From contig NZ_BFAV01000159.1 of NCBI RefSeq assembly GCF_002933875.1, forward strand, positions 1-44,388: a stretch of 44,388 nucleotides of DNA. The letters are read 5' to 3'. This stretch comes from Desulfocucumis palustris. GTDB taxonomy: Bacteria; Bacillota; Desulfotomaculia; Desulfotomaculales; Desulfocucumaceae. The translations under genes were made by a program, and so were the position numbers. Below are positions 32,469 through 40,081 of the stretch, in pieces (position 1 is the stretch's first letter; the number at the start of each line of letters is the position of its first letter). Under the pieces are notes generated by a model that saw only the letters and a list, made by a program, of their open reading frames with translations, had not been told where the DNA came from and did not search any database.

Positions 32469-33080
32469 ATGCGGAGGTTAATGGTTTTAATTGTTCTCGG
32501 TGTATTGCTGGTTTCCGGCGTGGCGGGGTGCGCCAAGAAGGAAAGCCCCAAGCCGGAAAGCCCCGCCGCTCCCTCTAAACAGGCCGAACAAAAAGAGCAG
32601 CAGCCCGAGGCCAAGACAGTCACGGTGAGTGAGCTGACAGCCAAGGAGAAGGAGTACGTTCCCCGGTTCGTGGAGATACATAAAAAAATCAGTGATTTGT
32701 ATGCGGCTTTCAATAAAGGGTCAATTGACAGGCAAAAGCTGAACAGCGAACTGATGAAGTTGAAACCCGAAGTGGACCAGCTTAATAAGGAGTCCAGGGA
32801 GTATCACAAAGGCAATAAATTAAGCCCTGAGGACAGGAAGGAACAGGTATATAAAGACGGGTTGATATACGGCAAAAAGTTACCCAATATTCTTGGGAAT
32901 ATGGTGGTTGTTCCCTCCAAAGGGGTGAGCCTGATAAAACCGGCCGACAACTCCTCCAGCGGCAATATGACCATAGAAAAGAAACAGCTGACTGATGAGG
33001 AACTCAAGGCCGATTACCAGAAGAGGGAAAAGGACTACCAGGAGTATTTGAGCAAACTGAATTCCGTAATGCCCAAATAA
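32469..33080 (+). CDS. Lipoprotein of unknown function
   Basis: The 203-residue protein has a type II signal peptide (MRRLMVLIVLGVLLVSGVAG|C, lipobox V-A-G-C), followed by a Pro/Glu/Gln-rich linker (residues 23-55). A helical region (ELTAKEKEYVPRFVEIHKKI ... LNKESREYHKG) follows, and a charged helix ends LSKLNSVMPK. ATG 32469 follows AAAGGAAG. It would be attached to the outer face of the membrane. I recognise no named domain. A bidirectional terminator follows, so it is likely monocistronic. Confidence 0.85.
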   Translation: MRRLMVLIVLGVLLVSGVAGCAKKESPKPESPAAPSKQAEQKEQQPEAKTVTVSELTAKEKEYVPRFVEIHKKISDLYAAFNKGSIDRQKLNSELMKLKPEVDQLNKESREYHKGNKLSPEDRKEQVYKDGLIYGKKLPNILGNMVVVPSKGVSLIKPADNSSSGNMTIEKKQLTDEELKADYQKREKDYQEYLSKLNSVMPK

Positions 33081-33087
33081 ATAAAAA

Positions 33088-33125
33088 ATGCCCCTGTCTC
33101 CGTTATTGAGCGCAGGGGCATTTTT
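33088..33125. terminator. Bidirectional terminator between lipoprotein and prenyltransferase genes
   Basis: ATGCCCCTG (33088-33096) pairs perfectly with CAGGGGCAT (33113-33121). TTTTTCC follows on the plus strand and TTTTTTATTTATTT follows on the minus strand, so it serves both convergent genes. Confidence 0.9.
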
Positions 33126-33175
33126 CCGCGGTATTGGGTTTATTTCATGCTTTGTGATATTAATAGTGGCAATGC

Positions 33176-34024
33176 TCAATATATTAGCGCCATTGATATA
33201 ATGATCCACAAAACCAGATCAACCTGCAGCGGCCTGTCGGTGAGTATTATTTCCTCCGGGCTGCCCCCGGAGTTTTCGCTGTACACAAGGTACAGGTACC
33301 TGAACAGCCCGAACAGCACAAAGGGTACAGTGGCCATTGACGCCAGGCTCTGCCCGGATTTGAAGGTGTATAAAAAGTAGGTCACCATGGTGGATGCGGT
33401 TACAATGGAGATCATCTGGTCAATCAGGGGCAGAGTGTAGGATTCCAGGGTGTTGCGGTGATTCTGCGCGCCGTTGCCCAGCAATTTCATTTCGTTTCTT
33501 CTCTTGCCCAGGGCGATGAAGAGGGCCAGGAAGGCGGTGCACATCACCACCCAGGGTGATAGGTACACCTGTATGGCTTCCGTTCCCGCCACCACCCGGA
33601 TCACAAAACCGGAGGCTATTGTGAAAACATCCAGTATTATTACCTGCTTCAAATAGAAGGAATATAGCACCATCAATGAAAAATACAGCGCCGACAGTCC
33701 TCCCAGGGCCGGGGAGATGGCAAAGGCCCCCGCCAGCGCCGCCGCGGATAAAAGGATTGCGGCGGAAATTGCTCCTTTAACGCTTATCTTTCCGGCGGCC
33801 AGGGGGCGATTTTTCTTTTTGGGGTGCTGCCTGTCCTTTTCAATGTCAACAATATCATTGATTAAATACACGCCGCTGCTTAAAAGGCAGAATATCACGA
33901 AGGCGGCTATGGACGTCCATAGCATTTCCGGGTTAAAGGCGTTTTTGGAAAACACCACCCCGGCGAACACAAAAAGGTTTTTAGTCCATTGCCTGGGTCT
34001 CATTGCTTTGAAATAGTGTCTCAA
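33176..34024 (-). CDS. UbiA-family prenyltransferase resembling decaprenyl-phosphate phosphoribosyltransferase
   Basis: The protein (about 282 residues from TTG 34024, with AAAGG nine bases upstream; TTG 34033 and ATG 34003 are other options) has eight to nine membrane segments. It carries the UbiA acidic motif NDIVDIEKDRQHPKKKNRPL, in which NDxxD is the first Mg-binding site, and a second loop with ALGKRRNEMKLL. The combination MRPRQWTKN and RNEM fits the decaprenyl-phosphate 5-phosphoribosyltransferase (DPPR synthase) group. That enzyme joins polyprenyl phosphate to phosphoribosyl pyrophosphate and makes the donor for ribose or arabinose in wall polymers. Such polymers are best known in mycobacteria; the partner epimerases DprE1/DprE2 are not in the window. 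It may supply the GT39 enzyme at 30668. Confidence 0.88.
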   Translation of the reverse strand: MRHYFKAMRPRQWTKNLFVFAGVVFSKNAFNPEMLWTSIAAFVIFCLLSSGVYLINDIVDIEKDRQHPKKKNRPLAAGKISVKGAISAAILLSAAALAGAFAISPALGGLSALYFSLMVLYSFYLKQVIILDVFTIASGFVIRVVAGTEAIQVYLSPWVVMCTAFLALFIALGKRRNEMKLLGNGAQNHRNTLESYTLPLIDQMISIVTASTMVTYFLYTFKSGQSLASMATVPFVLFGLFRYLYLVYSENSGGSPEEIILTDRPLQVDLVLWIIISMALIY

Positions 34025-34152
34025 TAAAAACAACCTTTCTTTTCTGACTCAAAAATAAGCCTTTCGACACGGATCAGTTAATTCCTCTTCGAAACACCCG
34101 GGCACTCCCTGTCAATACTTTTTAGGGCAGCATATATTTGCCTGGACCTACC

Positions 34153-34223
34153 GGGGACATCCCTCCGTGAAGGCGTGCCCCCTTTCCCAAGTTGGGGACA
34201 TTCCTTCGTGAAGGTGTGTCCCC
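34153..34223 (+). repeat. Family 2 hairpin repeats, two tandem units
   Basis: GGGGACATCCCTCC...GAAGGCGTGCCCC (34153-34182) and GGGGACATTCCTTC...GAAGGTGTGTCCCC (34194-34223) are imperfect hairpins with a two-base loop region, each followed by TTTCC. Related units lie at 35049-35113 and 44297-44346. The rest of the 34025-34325 gap shows no gene; TATAAA-like stretches near 34262 may belong to a promoter. Confidence 0.75.
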
Positions 34224-34325
34224 TTTCCTCTTAAGAAAAATAATGTGCTATGGAGTGCTGTTATAAAATGTGGTAAAATGTTTTAGAGTCTTGCATTGTG
34301 CCGGTTGACCGGAGGATGAAAACCG

Positions 34326-35048
34326 TTGAAAATAAAACTGCTGGGCGCCGGTATTGACGGATTGAGCCTTGAACAGTGTGTGGATAGGATTGGAGAGTTT
34401 ATTGCAAGCGGTGCTCCCCGTTTAATAATTACATTGAATCCCGAGATGCTCTACCAGGCCCAGCGGGAGCCGGAGCTTTTAAGGCTAATTGGCCGGGCGG
34501 ATCTGGTTACCCCGGACGGGGTGGGCATAGTGTGGGCCTGCCGGGTAATGGGGGAACCGGTTTCCGAAAGGGTTACCGGTATCGACCTGATGCAAAAGCT
34601 TCTGGAACGGGCCGGGGAAAAAGGCTGGAGGGTGTTTTTTCTGGGCTCGGCGCCGGGGGTGGCTGAGGATGCCGCCCGGAATGCGCAAAAAAACTATCCG
34701 GGCATAAATGTTGTGGGCACGCATCACGGGTATTTCAAGCCGGGTGATGAGCCGAATATTATAAAAATAATTAAATCCGCCGGCCCTGACCTCCTGTTTG
34801 TGGCCCTGGGAGCGCCCCGGCAGGAGCAGTGGATAGATAAATACAGGGAAATCCTGGGGGTTCCCGTGGCCGTGGGGGTGGGCGGCAGCCTGGATGTGCT
34901 GGCGGGCAGGGTAACCAGAGCCCCTTTGTGGATGCGGAAGATACATCTGGAATGGCTGGGCAGGCTTGTCAGGCAGCCATCCCGCTGGCGGAGAATGATG
35001 ATTCTCCCCAAATTCGCTTTTATGGTTTTAAGAAAAGCTAAAAGGTAA
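34326..35048 (+). CDS. WecG/TagA/CpsF-family glycosyltransferase
   Basis: The 240-residue protein begins at TTG 34326 with GGAGG 10 bases upstream. It carries the WecG/TagA (GT26) motifs: ITLNPEMLYQAQREPELLRL, ADLVTPDGVGIVW (with the conserved Asp), RVTGIDLMQ, FFLGSAPGVAEDAA, FVALGAPRQEQWI and VGVGGSLDVLAG. Members transfer N-acetylmannosamine or its uronic acid to undecaprenyl-linked GlcNAc on the inner face of the membrane. In SLH-anchoring bacteria the gene is typically near csaB, as here (143 bases downstream), and makes the ManNAc linkage that CsaB then pyruvylates. Confidence 0.95.
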   Translation: MKIKLLGAGIDGLSLEQCVDRIGEFIASGAPRLIITLNPEMLYQAQREPELLRLIGRADLVTPDGVGIVWACRVMGEPVSERVTGIDLMQKLLERAGEKGWRVFFLGSAPGVAEDAARNAQKNYPGINVVGTHHGYFKPGDEPNIIKIIKSAGPDLLFVALGAPRQEQWIDKYREILGVPVAVGVGGSLDVLAGRVTRAPLWMRKIHLEWLGRLVRQPSRWRRMMILPKFAFMVLRKAKR

Positions 35049-35113
35049 GGGACACGCCTTCGGGCCGCCGGAAAATCTTTTACTTTTCAATTGATTTCCC
35101 GAAGGAATGTCCC
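35049..35113 (+). repeat. Family 2 hairpin repeat between wecG-like gene and csaB
   Basis: GGGACACGCCTTCGGG (35049-35064) pairs with CCCGAAGGAATGTCCC (35098-35113) apart from two mismatches, with a 33-base loop that is A/T-rich. The left arm begins right at the stop codon of the preceding gene. Confidence 0.75.
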
Positions 35114-35190
35114 CCGGCTTATTGCAAACGGTCTGTGCCGACGTTTGACGTTAAGCGTCTTGCGACTATACAGGAAAGGCAGTATCTTTC

Positions 35191-36288
35191 ATGCCGAAGG
35201 TTGTTATATCCGGGTACATCGGATTTAAAAACAACGGCGACGAAGCCATGTTATATGCTATTCTCAAGGTTCTGGGCAGGAGAATCCCGGGTCTTGAGCC
35301 CGTTGTCCTTTCCAGGGACCCGCAGGAAACGGGGCGCTTTTTCGGCGTGAGGGCGGTTCCCAGGCATGACCTGGTGCGGATCTGCAGGGAGCTGAGCCGG
35401 GCCGATCTCCTTATCAGCGGCAGCGGCGGGCTGTTGCAGGACGTTACAGGCCCCAATAGTATTTTATATTATTTGGGCGTGGTAATCCTGGCCAGGCTGC
35501 TGGGAAAGCCGGTGTTTTTTTACGGCCAGGGCATAGGTCCGGTTGAAACAATACTGGGGAAATCCCTGATGCGGCTGGTGGTAAACAGGGTGAGCGCCAT
35601 CACCGTGCGGGACAGCGAGTCCGGGGATGAGCTTAAATCCCTGGGGGTTAGCAGGCCTCCGGTATATGTCGCCGCAGACCCGGCCCTGGGACTGGACGTG
35701 GATGACGTGGATCCCGCCCTGGGCGGCGGAATACTGGCGGAACTGGGCGTGGCCCCGGATAAGCCCCTTCTGGGGGTGTCGGTAAGGCCATGGAAAAACC
35801 TTCAGGAATACAAAAGGGTTGTTGCCCGGGTTTGTGACCGGCTGTCCGAAGAAGGCTGGAGGATTATTCTTCTGCCCATGCATTATCCCGGGGACATGGA
35901 GGTCAGCAGGCAAATATCGGCCATGATGAAGAACTCCCCGGTAATGGTGGAAAGGGAGATAAACTTTAAAGAAATGCTTTCCCTGATGATGCGGGTTAAA
36001 GCCATAATCGGCATGCGGCTTCATTTTTTAATCTTCGGGGCGCTGCTGAACATACCCATGGTGGGAATATCCTACGACCCCAAGGTGGACAGGTTTTTAA
36101 ACCTGGCCCGGATGCCTTCGGGGGGGGATATAAGCAGTCTGAATTTTGACCAATTGCTGACCCGGGTTCATCATGTCCTTGAACACCATGATGAGTTAAG
36201 GGAAAGGTTGGCCGGCCGGGTTTCGGTATTGAGGAAAGAAGCGCTGAAAAGCGCGGATTTGGTGGCCGACATGCTGAAAAAGGTATAG
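35191..36288 (+). CDS. csaB: CsaB-type polysaccharide pyruvyl transferase
   Basis: The 365-residue protein fits CsaB throughout: ISGYIGFKNNGDEAMLYAIL at the N-terminus, DLLISGSGGLLQDVTGPNSI, YGQGIGPV, VRDSESGDELKSLG, and MRLHFLIFGALLNIPMVGIS with VGISYDPKV at the C-terminal end. CsaB adds pyruvate from phosphoenolpyruvate as a ketal to N-acetylmannosamine of the secondary cell-wall polysaccharide. That modification is the ligand of SLH domains, so the SLH protein at 13325 is a likely client. ATG 35191 has only a weak upstream site (AGGAAAGG, 12 bases away). Confidence 0.96.
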   Translation: MPKVVISGYIGFKNNGDEAMLYAILKVLGRRIPGLEPVVLSRDPQETGRFFGVRAVPRHDLVRICRELSRADLLISGSGGLLQDVTGPNSILYYLGVVILARLLGKPVFFYGQGIGPVETILGKSLMRLVVNRVSAITVRDSESGDELKSLGVSRPPVYVAADPALGLDVDDVDPALGGGILAELGVAPDKPLLGVSVRPWKNLQEYKRVVARVCDRLSEEGWRIILLPMHYPGDMEVSRQISAMMKNSPVMVEREINFKEMLSLMMRVKAIIGMRLHFLIFGALLNIPMVGISYDPKVDRFLNLARMPSGGDISSLNFDQLLTRVHHVLEHHDELRERLAGRVSVLRKEALKSADLVADMLKKV

Positions 36289-36348
36289 CGGCCGCTATGG
36301 GAACAATTTGCTGGTTAATCTCGTCTTATTCCTTAAGGGGGCTGATTC

Positions 36349-36837
36349 GTGAAAAGTAATAAACCGGCTTTACGGGCGGGGTTGCTGACCGGTTTGGCTC
36401 TGGCCGGGGCTGTTTTATTCGGCGGGGTAATGGCCGGGGCCGCGGGAACCGGCAGTCCGGGCAGCGAGGATGACCCGCTGGTCACCAAAAGCTTTGTAAT
36501 GGAACAGATTGAGAAGGCCCTGGCGGAGCTGAAGGATGCTCCCGCAAAAAATGAGCAGGATAATAAATTTGTCTGGCAGGTTGCGGAGTTGCCTCCCGGC
36601 CAGCAGTTTGAGGGCATGGCCGGCACCGAGTTTATTGTCAGGGCGGGTAAGGCCGTGCTGGTGGACCCGCCGGGCAGCGGGGTTCCGGATATAACCGCCG
36701 GAACCAATGTCCGGGCCGGCAGTACCCTGGCGCTGAATCATCAGTTGATTATACCCCGTACCGACGGGAGAGGTTTTATTTCCCTGGGCGATAAAAATGT
36801 TATAGTTATGTACAGGGGAGAAGCGGTAATAAAATAG
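36349..36837 (+). CDS. Secreted protein of unknown function
   Basis: The 162-residue protein begins at GTG 36349, preceded by AAGGGGG with seven bases of spacing. The signal peptide (KPALRAGLLTGLALAGAVLF...) may be cut near AGA|AGT or act as an anchor. The mature part has a short helical stretch (TKSFVMEQIEKALAELKDAP) and a beta-rich domain (WQVAELPPGQQFEGMAGTEF, VRAGKAVLVDPPGSGVPDIT, LGDKNVIVMYRGEAVIK). I do not recognise the family. It lies between csaB and the LCP ligase on the same strand, so a role in wall-polymer assembly is possible (inference). Confidence 0.85.
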   Translation: MKSNKPALRAGLLTGLALAGAVLFGGVMAGAAGTGSPGSEDDPLVTKSFVMEQIEKALAELKDAPAKNEQDNKFVWQVAELPPGQQFEGMAGTEFIVRAGKAVLVDPPGSGVPDITAGTNVRAGSTLALNHQLIIPRTDGRGFISLGDKNVIVMYRGEAVIK

Positions 36838-36850
36838 AATTATCTCGCTA

Positions 36851-36897
36851 ACAGCCTGTAAGACCCGTCCTTAAAAGGTCGGAGATAAACAGGCTGT
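36851..36897 (+). other. Structured leader of the LCP gene or transcript end
   Basis: ACAGCCTGT (36851-36859) pairs perfectly with ACAGGCTGT (36889-36897). The inner bases include GACC/GGTC and CCTT/AAGG pairings. A second small hairpin CGAAC-TAA-GTTCG follows at 36904-36916. No T-run follows, so it is not an ordinary terminator; its role is unknown. Confidence 0.45.
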
Positions 36898-36964
36898 AAA
36901 GCTCGAACTAAGTTCGCTCTAAGGTTTACTTATATTTCACCACAGTAAAAGAGAGGTGTTCAGG

Positions 36965-38269
36965 GTGAGACACCAAAGACCCAAACCAAGATACAAACTG
37001 AAAAGCAAGGTCAGGCTGGTGGTGCTTTTCGTTTGCCTGATGCTTGTGGCCGCAGGCGGTTATTTATGGGCCAACGATTTTTTTCCTTTAAGTCCGGATG
37101 ATGGTTTGCCGGGGATTATTAAGTCTTCCGAGGATGAAGCCTATCAGGGCAGGAAAAATATACTGCTCCTGGGTATGGATGCCCGGCAGGGAGAGACCAA
37201 GGCGCGCACCGACACCATGATGCTGGCCAGTATAGATACGGAGAAGAATCAGCTGGCGGTGGTTTCCATTCCCAGGGATACCAGGGTGGAGATACCCGGG
37301 CACGGCATGGAGAAGATAAACAGCACCACCCTGTACGGCGGCCCTGAATTGGCCATGGAGACGGTTTCCAAACTGGTGGGAGTGCGGGTTGAGGATTATG
37401 TCATTACCAACTACGATGGTTTTAAGGAAATAATCGATGCCCTGGGCGGGGTAAGCATGGATGTTGAAAAGAGGATGTACCATTACGATCCCCAGGACGG
37501 CGGTATTTACACCATTGACCTGCAGCCGGGAGTTCAGCGGCTTGACGGGGAGAAGGCGCTTCAGTTTGTACGCTACCGGGGATACGAGCTGGGTGACATA
37601 TCCAGGACCGAGTATCAGCAGAAATTCCTTACCGCCCTGGCCAAAGAGGTTATGCAGGCCGGCACGGTGTTGAAGCTGCCCAAACTGCTGCCCAAAATCA
37701 ATGATGCCGTTGCCACCAATATAAACCTCACCGATATGGTAAAGCTGGCCAACGCGGCCCGCAAAATGACCGAGGCTAATATTGTCACCCAGACACTGCC
37801 GGGAACTTTCCTGGATTATAAAGGCACCAGTTTCTGGAGCGTTGACCCGGATCAGGCCCAGGTGATGGTGGCCCGCCTGTTTGACGGCGTGAAGACCGAT
37901 AAGGTGGTTCAGGGCTCAACGGTGGTGGCCAGCAGTGATAAAAAGAAAGATGAGAACAATAATGTTTTACCGGGGGCCGTGGTGCCCCAGGAGGCCGGTT
38001 CCACTTCCGGGGAGGGTGACAATGTAAACGGCGGGGAGACGGCAACGGATAATAGCGCTGAACAGCAGCCGCCCCAGGACGGAAAGCAAAGTAACGGCAA
38101 TTCTTCCAAGCATTCCGGCAAAGGCGGAACCGATTCCGCCGGCGGCGGAAAAAGCGGGGTTGTTATAGAGTCCGGCGCTGATGAATCAAGCGGAGCAAAC
38201 GGGGGCAGTGTAACAATTACCCCTTCCCAGCCCCAGGGGATTCCCGGCGGCATATTCCCGCAATCCTGA
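36965..38269 (+). CDS. LytR-CpsA-Psr (LCP) family ligase
   Basis: The start is GTG 36965, with GAGAGG seven bases upstream, giving 434 residues. One N-terminal membrane segment (VRLVVLFVCLMLVAAGGYLW) is followed by the LCP domain: NILLLGMDARQGETKARTDT (conserved RTDT), VVSIPRDTRVEI, MEKINSTTLYGGPELAMETV, DALGGVSMDVEK, LDGEKALQFVRYR and DISRTEYQQKFLTAL. LCP enzymes move undecaprenyl-linked teichoic acids or polysaccharides to peptidoglycan outside the membrane. The last 130 residues are a disordered Ser/Gly/Asn-rich tail. It would attach the polysaccharide made by this cluster. Confidence 0.95.
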   Translation: MRHQRPKPRYKLKSKVRLVVLFVCLMLVAAGGYLWANDFFPLSPDDGLPGIIKSSEDEAYQGRKNILLLGMDARQGETKARTDTMMLASIDTEKNQLAVVSIPRDTRVEIPGHGMEKINSTTLYGGPELAMETVSKLVGVRVEDYVITNYDGFKEIIDALGGVSMDVEKRMYHYDPQDGGIYTIDLQPGVQRLDGEKALQFVRYRGYELGDISRTEYQQKFLTALAKEVMQAGTVLKLPKLLPKINDAVATNINLTDMVKLANAARKMTEANIVTQTLPGTFLDYKGTSFWSVDPDQAQVMVARLFDGVKTDKVVQGSTVVASSDKKKDENNNVLPGAVVPQEAGSTSGEGDNVNGGETATDNSAEQQPPQDGKQSNGNSSKHSGKGGTDSAGGGKSGVVIESGADESSGANGGSVTITPSQPQGIPGGIFPQS

Positions 38270-38281
38270 CAATATAAACCA

Positions 38282-38340
38282 AAAAGCCCGGACTGAGTCA
38301 AGGGGACGGTTCCTTTGACTCACCCGGGCTTTATTATTTT
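38282..38340. terminator. Terminator with nested family 1 repeat
   Basis: An outer AAAGCCCGG/CCGGGCTTT stem encloses TGAGTCAA, the GGGGACGG core and CCTTTGACTCA, which form an inner stem. TATTATTTT follows on the plus strand. It lies between the convergent LCP and O-antigen-ligase-like genes and can serve both. Confidence 0.88.
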
Positions 38341-39861
38341 CTATTTATCGGCATTCTCAATCTCCGGGGCCGCGGCCAGCATTCCCGCCATAAACCAGAA
38401 ATAAGCGGACATCATGGGCACTTCAAAAATATTTTCAACACCGTTATGCAGCATAACGCCGGTGAGCCCCGCCAGAATACCCGCCGCCAGCAGTCTGGCT
38501 TTTCCGTCGGCCAGCCGCCGGAGGGTGGCGAATCCCAGGCGAATGGTGTTCAGCAGCAGCCACAGCAGCGCCAGCAATCCAATAAGGCCGCTCTCCACCG
38601 CGGTTTTCAGGTAGAAATTGTCCACGTAAAAGCTGCCCGGTATACGGCGGGTGGCCACCGCGCCGCCAAAACGGCCGAAGCCTTCTCCCAGCCAGAGATT
38701 TTCCTTTAACCGGTCAAGGCCCATGCTCCAGCGGGCCAGGCGGCCCGCCCGGGCGCTGCTGTCCAAATAGGCGGAGGAAAACATGTAGCTCATCCGGGAG
38801 CCTATGCCGGGAACGAATTTCAACACCCCCAGACCTCCGGCCACCATGACCAGGAGCATTTTGGGGCTGTATAAAAGGCTGTACAGCGCCAGTCCCCCGG
38901 CCAGGGCCAGCCAGGCCCCCCGGGAGTAGGTGAATACCAGGCAAGCCAGCATTGCGGCCAGGCAGGCGGCGTAAAAAAGCCGTCCCGGGAGATTGCCTTT
39001 TAGATTGATTATCCTGCTGATTGTTACGGGTATGATTAATATCAGAAAGCTGCCCAGCACGTTTGGGCTGGTGACGATGGAAAACACCCTGGTGCGCACC
39101 CCGGCTTCGGCCTGGTCCACCCAGCCGGCGGGCATTTCAACCCCGATTATATACTGCAATATGCCTATCAGCGCCAGTAAAGCGGCTGTCCCAATTATTC
39201 CGGTGATCAGGGCGTCGAACTGCCGCCGGTTGATGAGCAGGTTGGCCGCCACAAAATACCACAGCAGATATTGAATGTACACCCTGGCGCCCTCCGCCGC
39301 CAGGGTGGCGTCAGGGGAACGCAGGAAATACAGGAATAAAATAATTCCCATATAGACCACAATCGGTATGTCCAGCATGGTATGCCGCCAGTAAATTCCG
39401 CCTCTAACCGCCATTTGCAGGGGCCAGGCCAGGAGAATAAAAAGGAACAGCAATTCGTCCCAGCTTCCGGAAAGGGCGGCCAGGGGGGATATATTTCTCA
39501 ACAGATAGTCCGCCACCGGGTAGAGGACTATCAGCCAGAGGGCCGTCTCAACCCTGATTCCGGCGGCGGCCCGCCAGGCCAGGCTATTTTCAATAAAGGC
39601 CGGCAAATTTATATTGTTAGACAGGCTGCCAGGTATGGACCGCCTGAGCAGCGAGCCTGCCGCGGCAAAGGGAGCGGCCAGTATTCCCGCCGGTACCGCC
39701 GCCAGTTTTATCAGGGCGGATGAGGTTACGGCTTTTTGGGTGGTATAATAAGGAGCGCCCGTGAAAAATCCCAGGGTGAGGCTTCCTCTGCCGTATTGGC
39801 TGAAAAAAGCGTAAATCCCCACTATAAATTTATATAATAAACTGTTTCTCACTACTTCCAA
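38341..39861 (-). CDS. O-antigen ligase / Wzy-polymerase-like membrane protein
   Basis: The likely start is TTG 39861 with AGGGGAG six bases upstream, giving 506 residues; the frame upstream to 39978 lacks such a site and overlaps a repeat. The protein has about eleven membrane segments and a large periplasmic-type loop with the Wzy_C/WaaL signature near RTRVFSIVTSPNVLGSFLIL and TYSRGAWLALAGGL, then WLGEGFGRFGGAVATRRIPG. Family members join lipid-linked polysaccharide repeats or transfer them to an acceptor outside the membrane. It is the only minus-strand gene inside the polysaccharide cluster besides the prenyltransferase and may have its own promoter. Confidence 0.92.
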   Translation of the reverse strand: MEVVRNSLLYKFIVGIYAFFSQYGRGSLTLGFFTGAPYYTTQKAVTSSALIKLAAVPAGILAAPFAAAGSLLRRSIPGSLSNNINLPAFIENSLAWRAAAGIRVETALWLIVLYPVADYLLRNISPLAALSGSWDELLFLFILLAWPLQMAVRGGIYWRHTMLDIPIVVYMGIILFLYFLRSPDATLAAEGARVYIQYLLWYFVAANLLINRRQFDALITGIIGTAALLALIGILQYIIGVEMPAGWVDQAEAGVRTRVFSIVTSPNVLGSFLILIIPVTISRIINLKGNLPGRLFYAACLAAMLACLVFTYSRGAWLALAGGLALYSLLYSPKMLLVMVAGGLGVLKFVPGIGSRMSYMFSSAYLDSSARAGRLARWSMGLDRLKENLWLGEGFGRFGGAVATRRIPGSFYVDNFYLKTAVESGLIGLLALLWLLLNTIRLGFATLRRLADGKARLLAAGILAGLTGVMLHNGVENIFEVPMMSAYFWFMAGMLAAAPEIENADK

Positions 39862-39880
39862 GATATACTCCCCTTTTCCG

Positions 39881-39964
39881 TTTAACTTTTCCGCCGGGAA
39901 GTCCCCACAACCTTGGCCTTCCTTACTGGTGAAGCGAGAGCGAAGGGGTGGGGGCAGTTCACTA
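39881..39964 (-). repeat. Family 3 intergenic repeat, copy 2 (inverted)
   Basis: Read on the minus strand it begins TAGTGAACTGCCCC and shares CTTCGCTCTCGCTTC, TAAGGAAGGC and GGGGACTTCCCGGCGG with the copy at 32354-32443. The two copies are inverted and bracket 7.4 kb with six genes. Confidence 0.85.
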
Positions 39965-40081
39965 AGGGTACAGTGCAATTATACATGACAGGCCATAATA
40001 TCTCAACGGCCCAAAAACTCCTTGTCGAACTCCGGTAGAATTGATAAAATGGTTAGAGCAATGCCCAAGGAGGCACTACCG

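Noticed and set aside
38993..39723. Plus-strand open frames opposite the O-antigen-ligase-like gene
   Set aside because: They have no start signals and no recognisable domains, and lie entirely opposite a membrane protein gene with clear family motifs.
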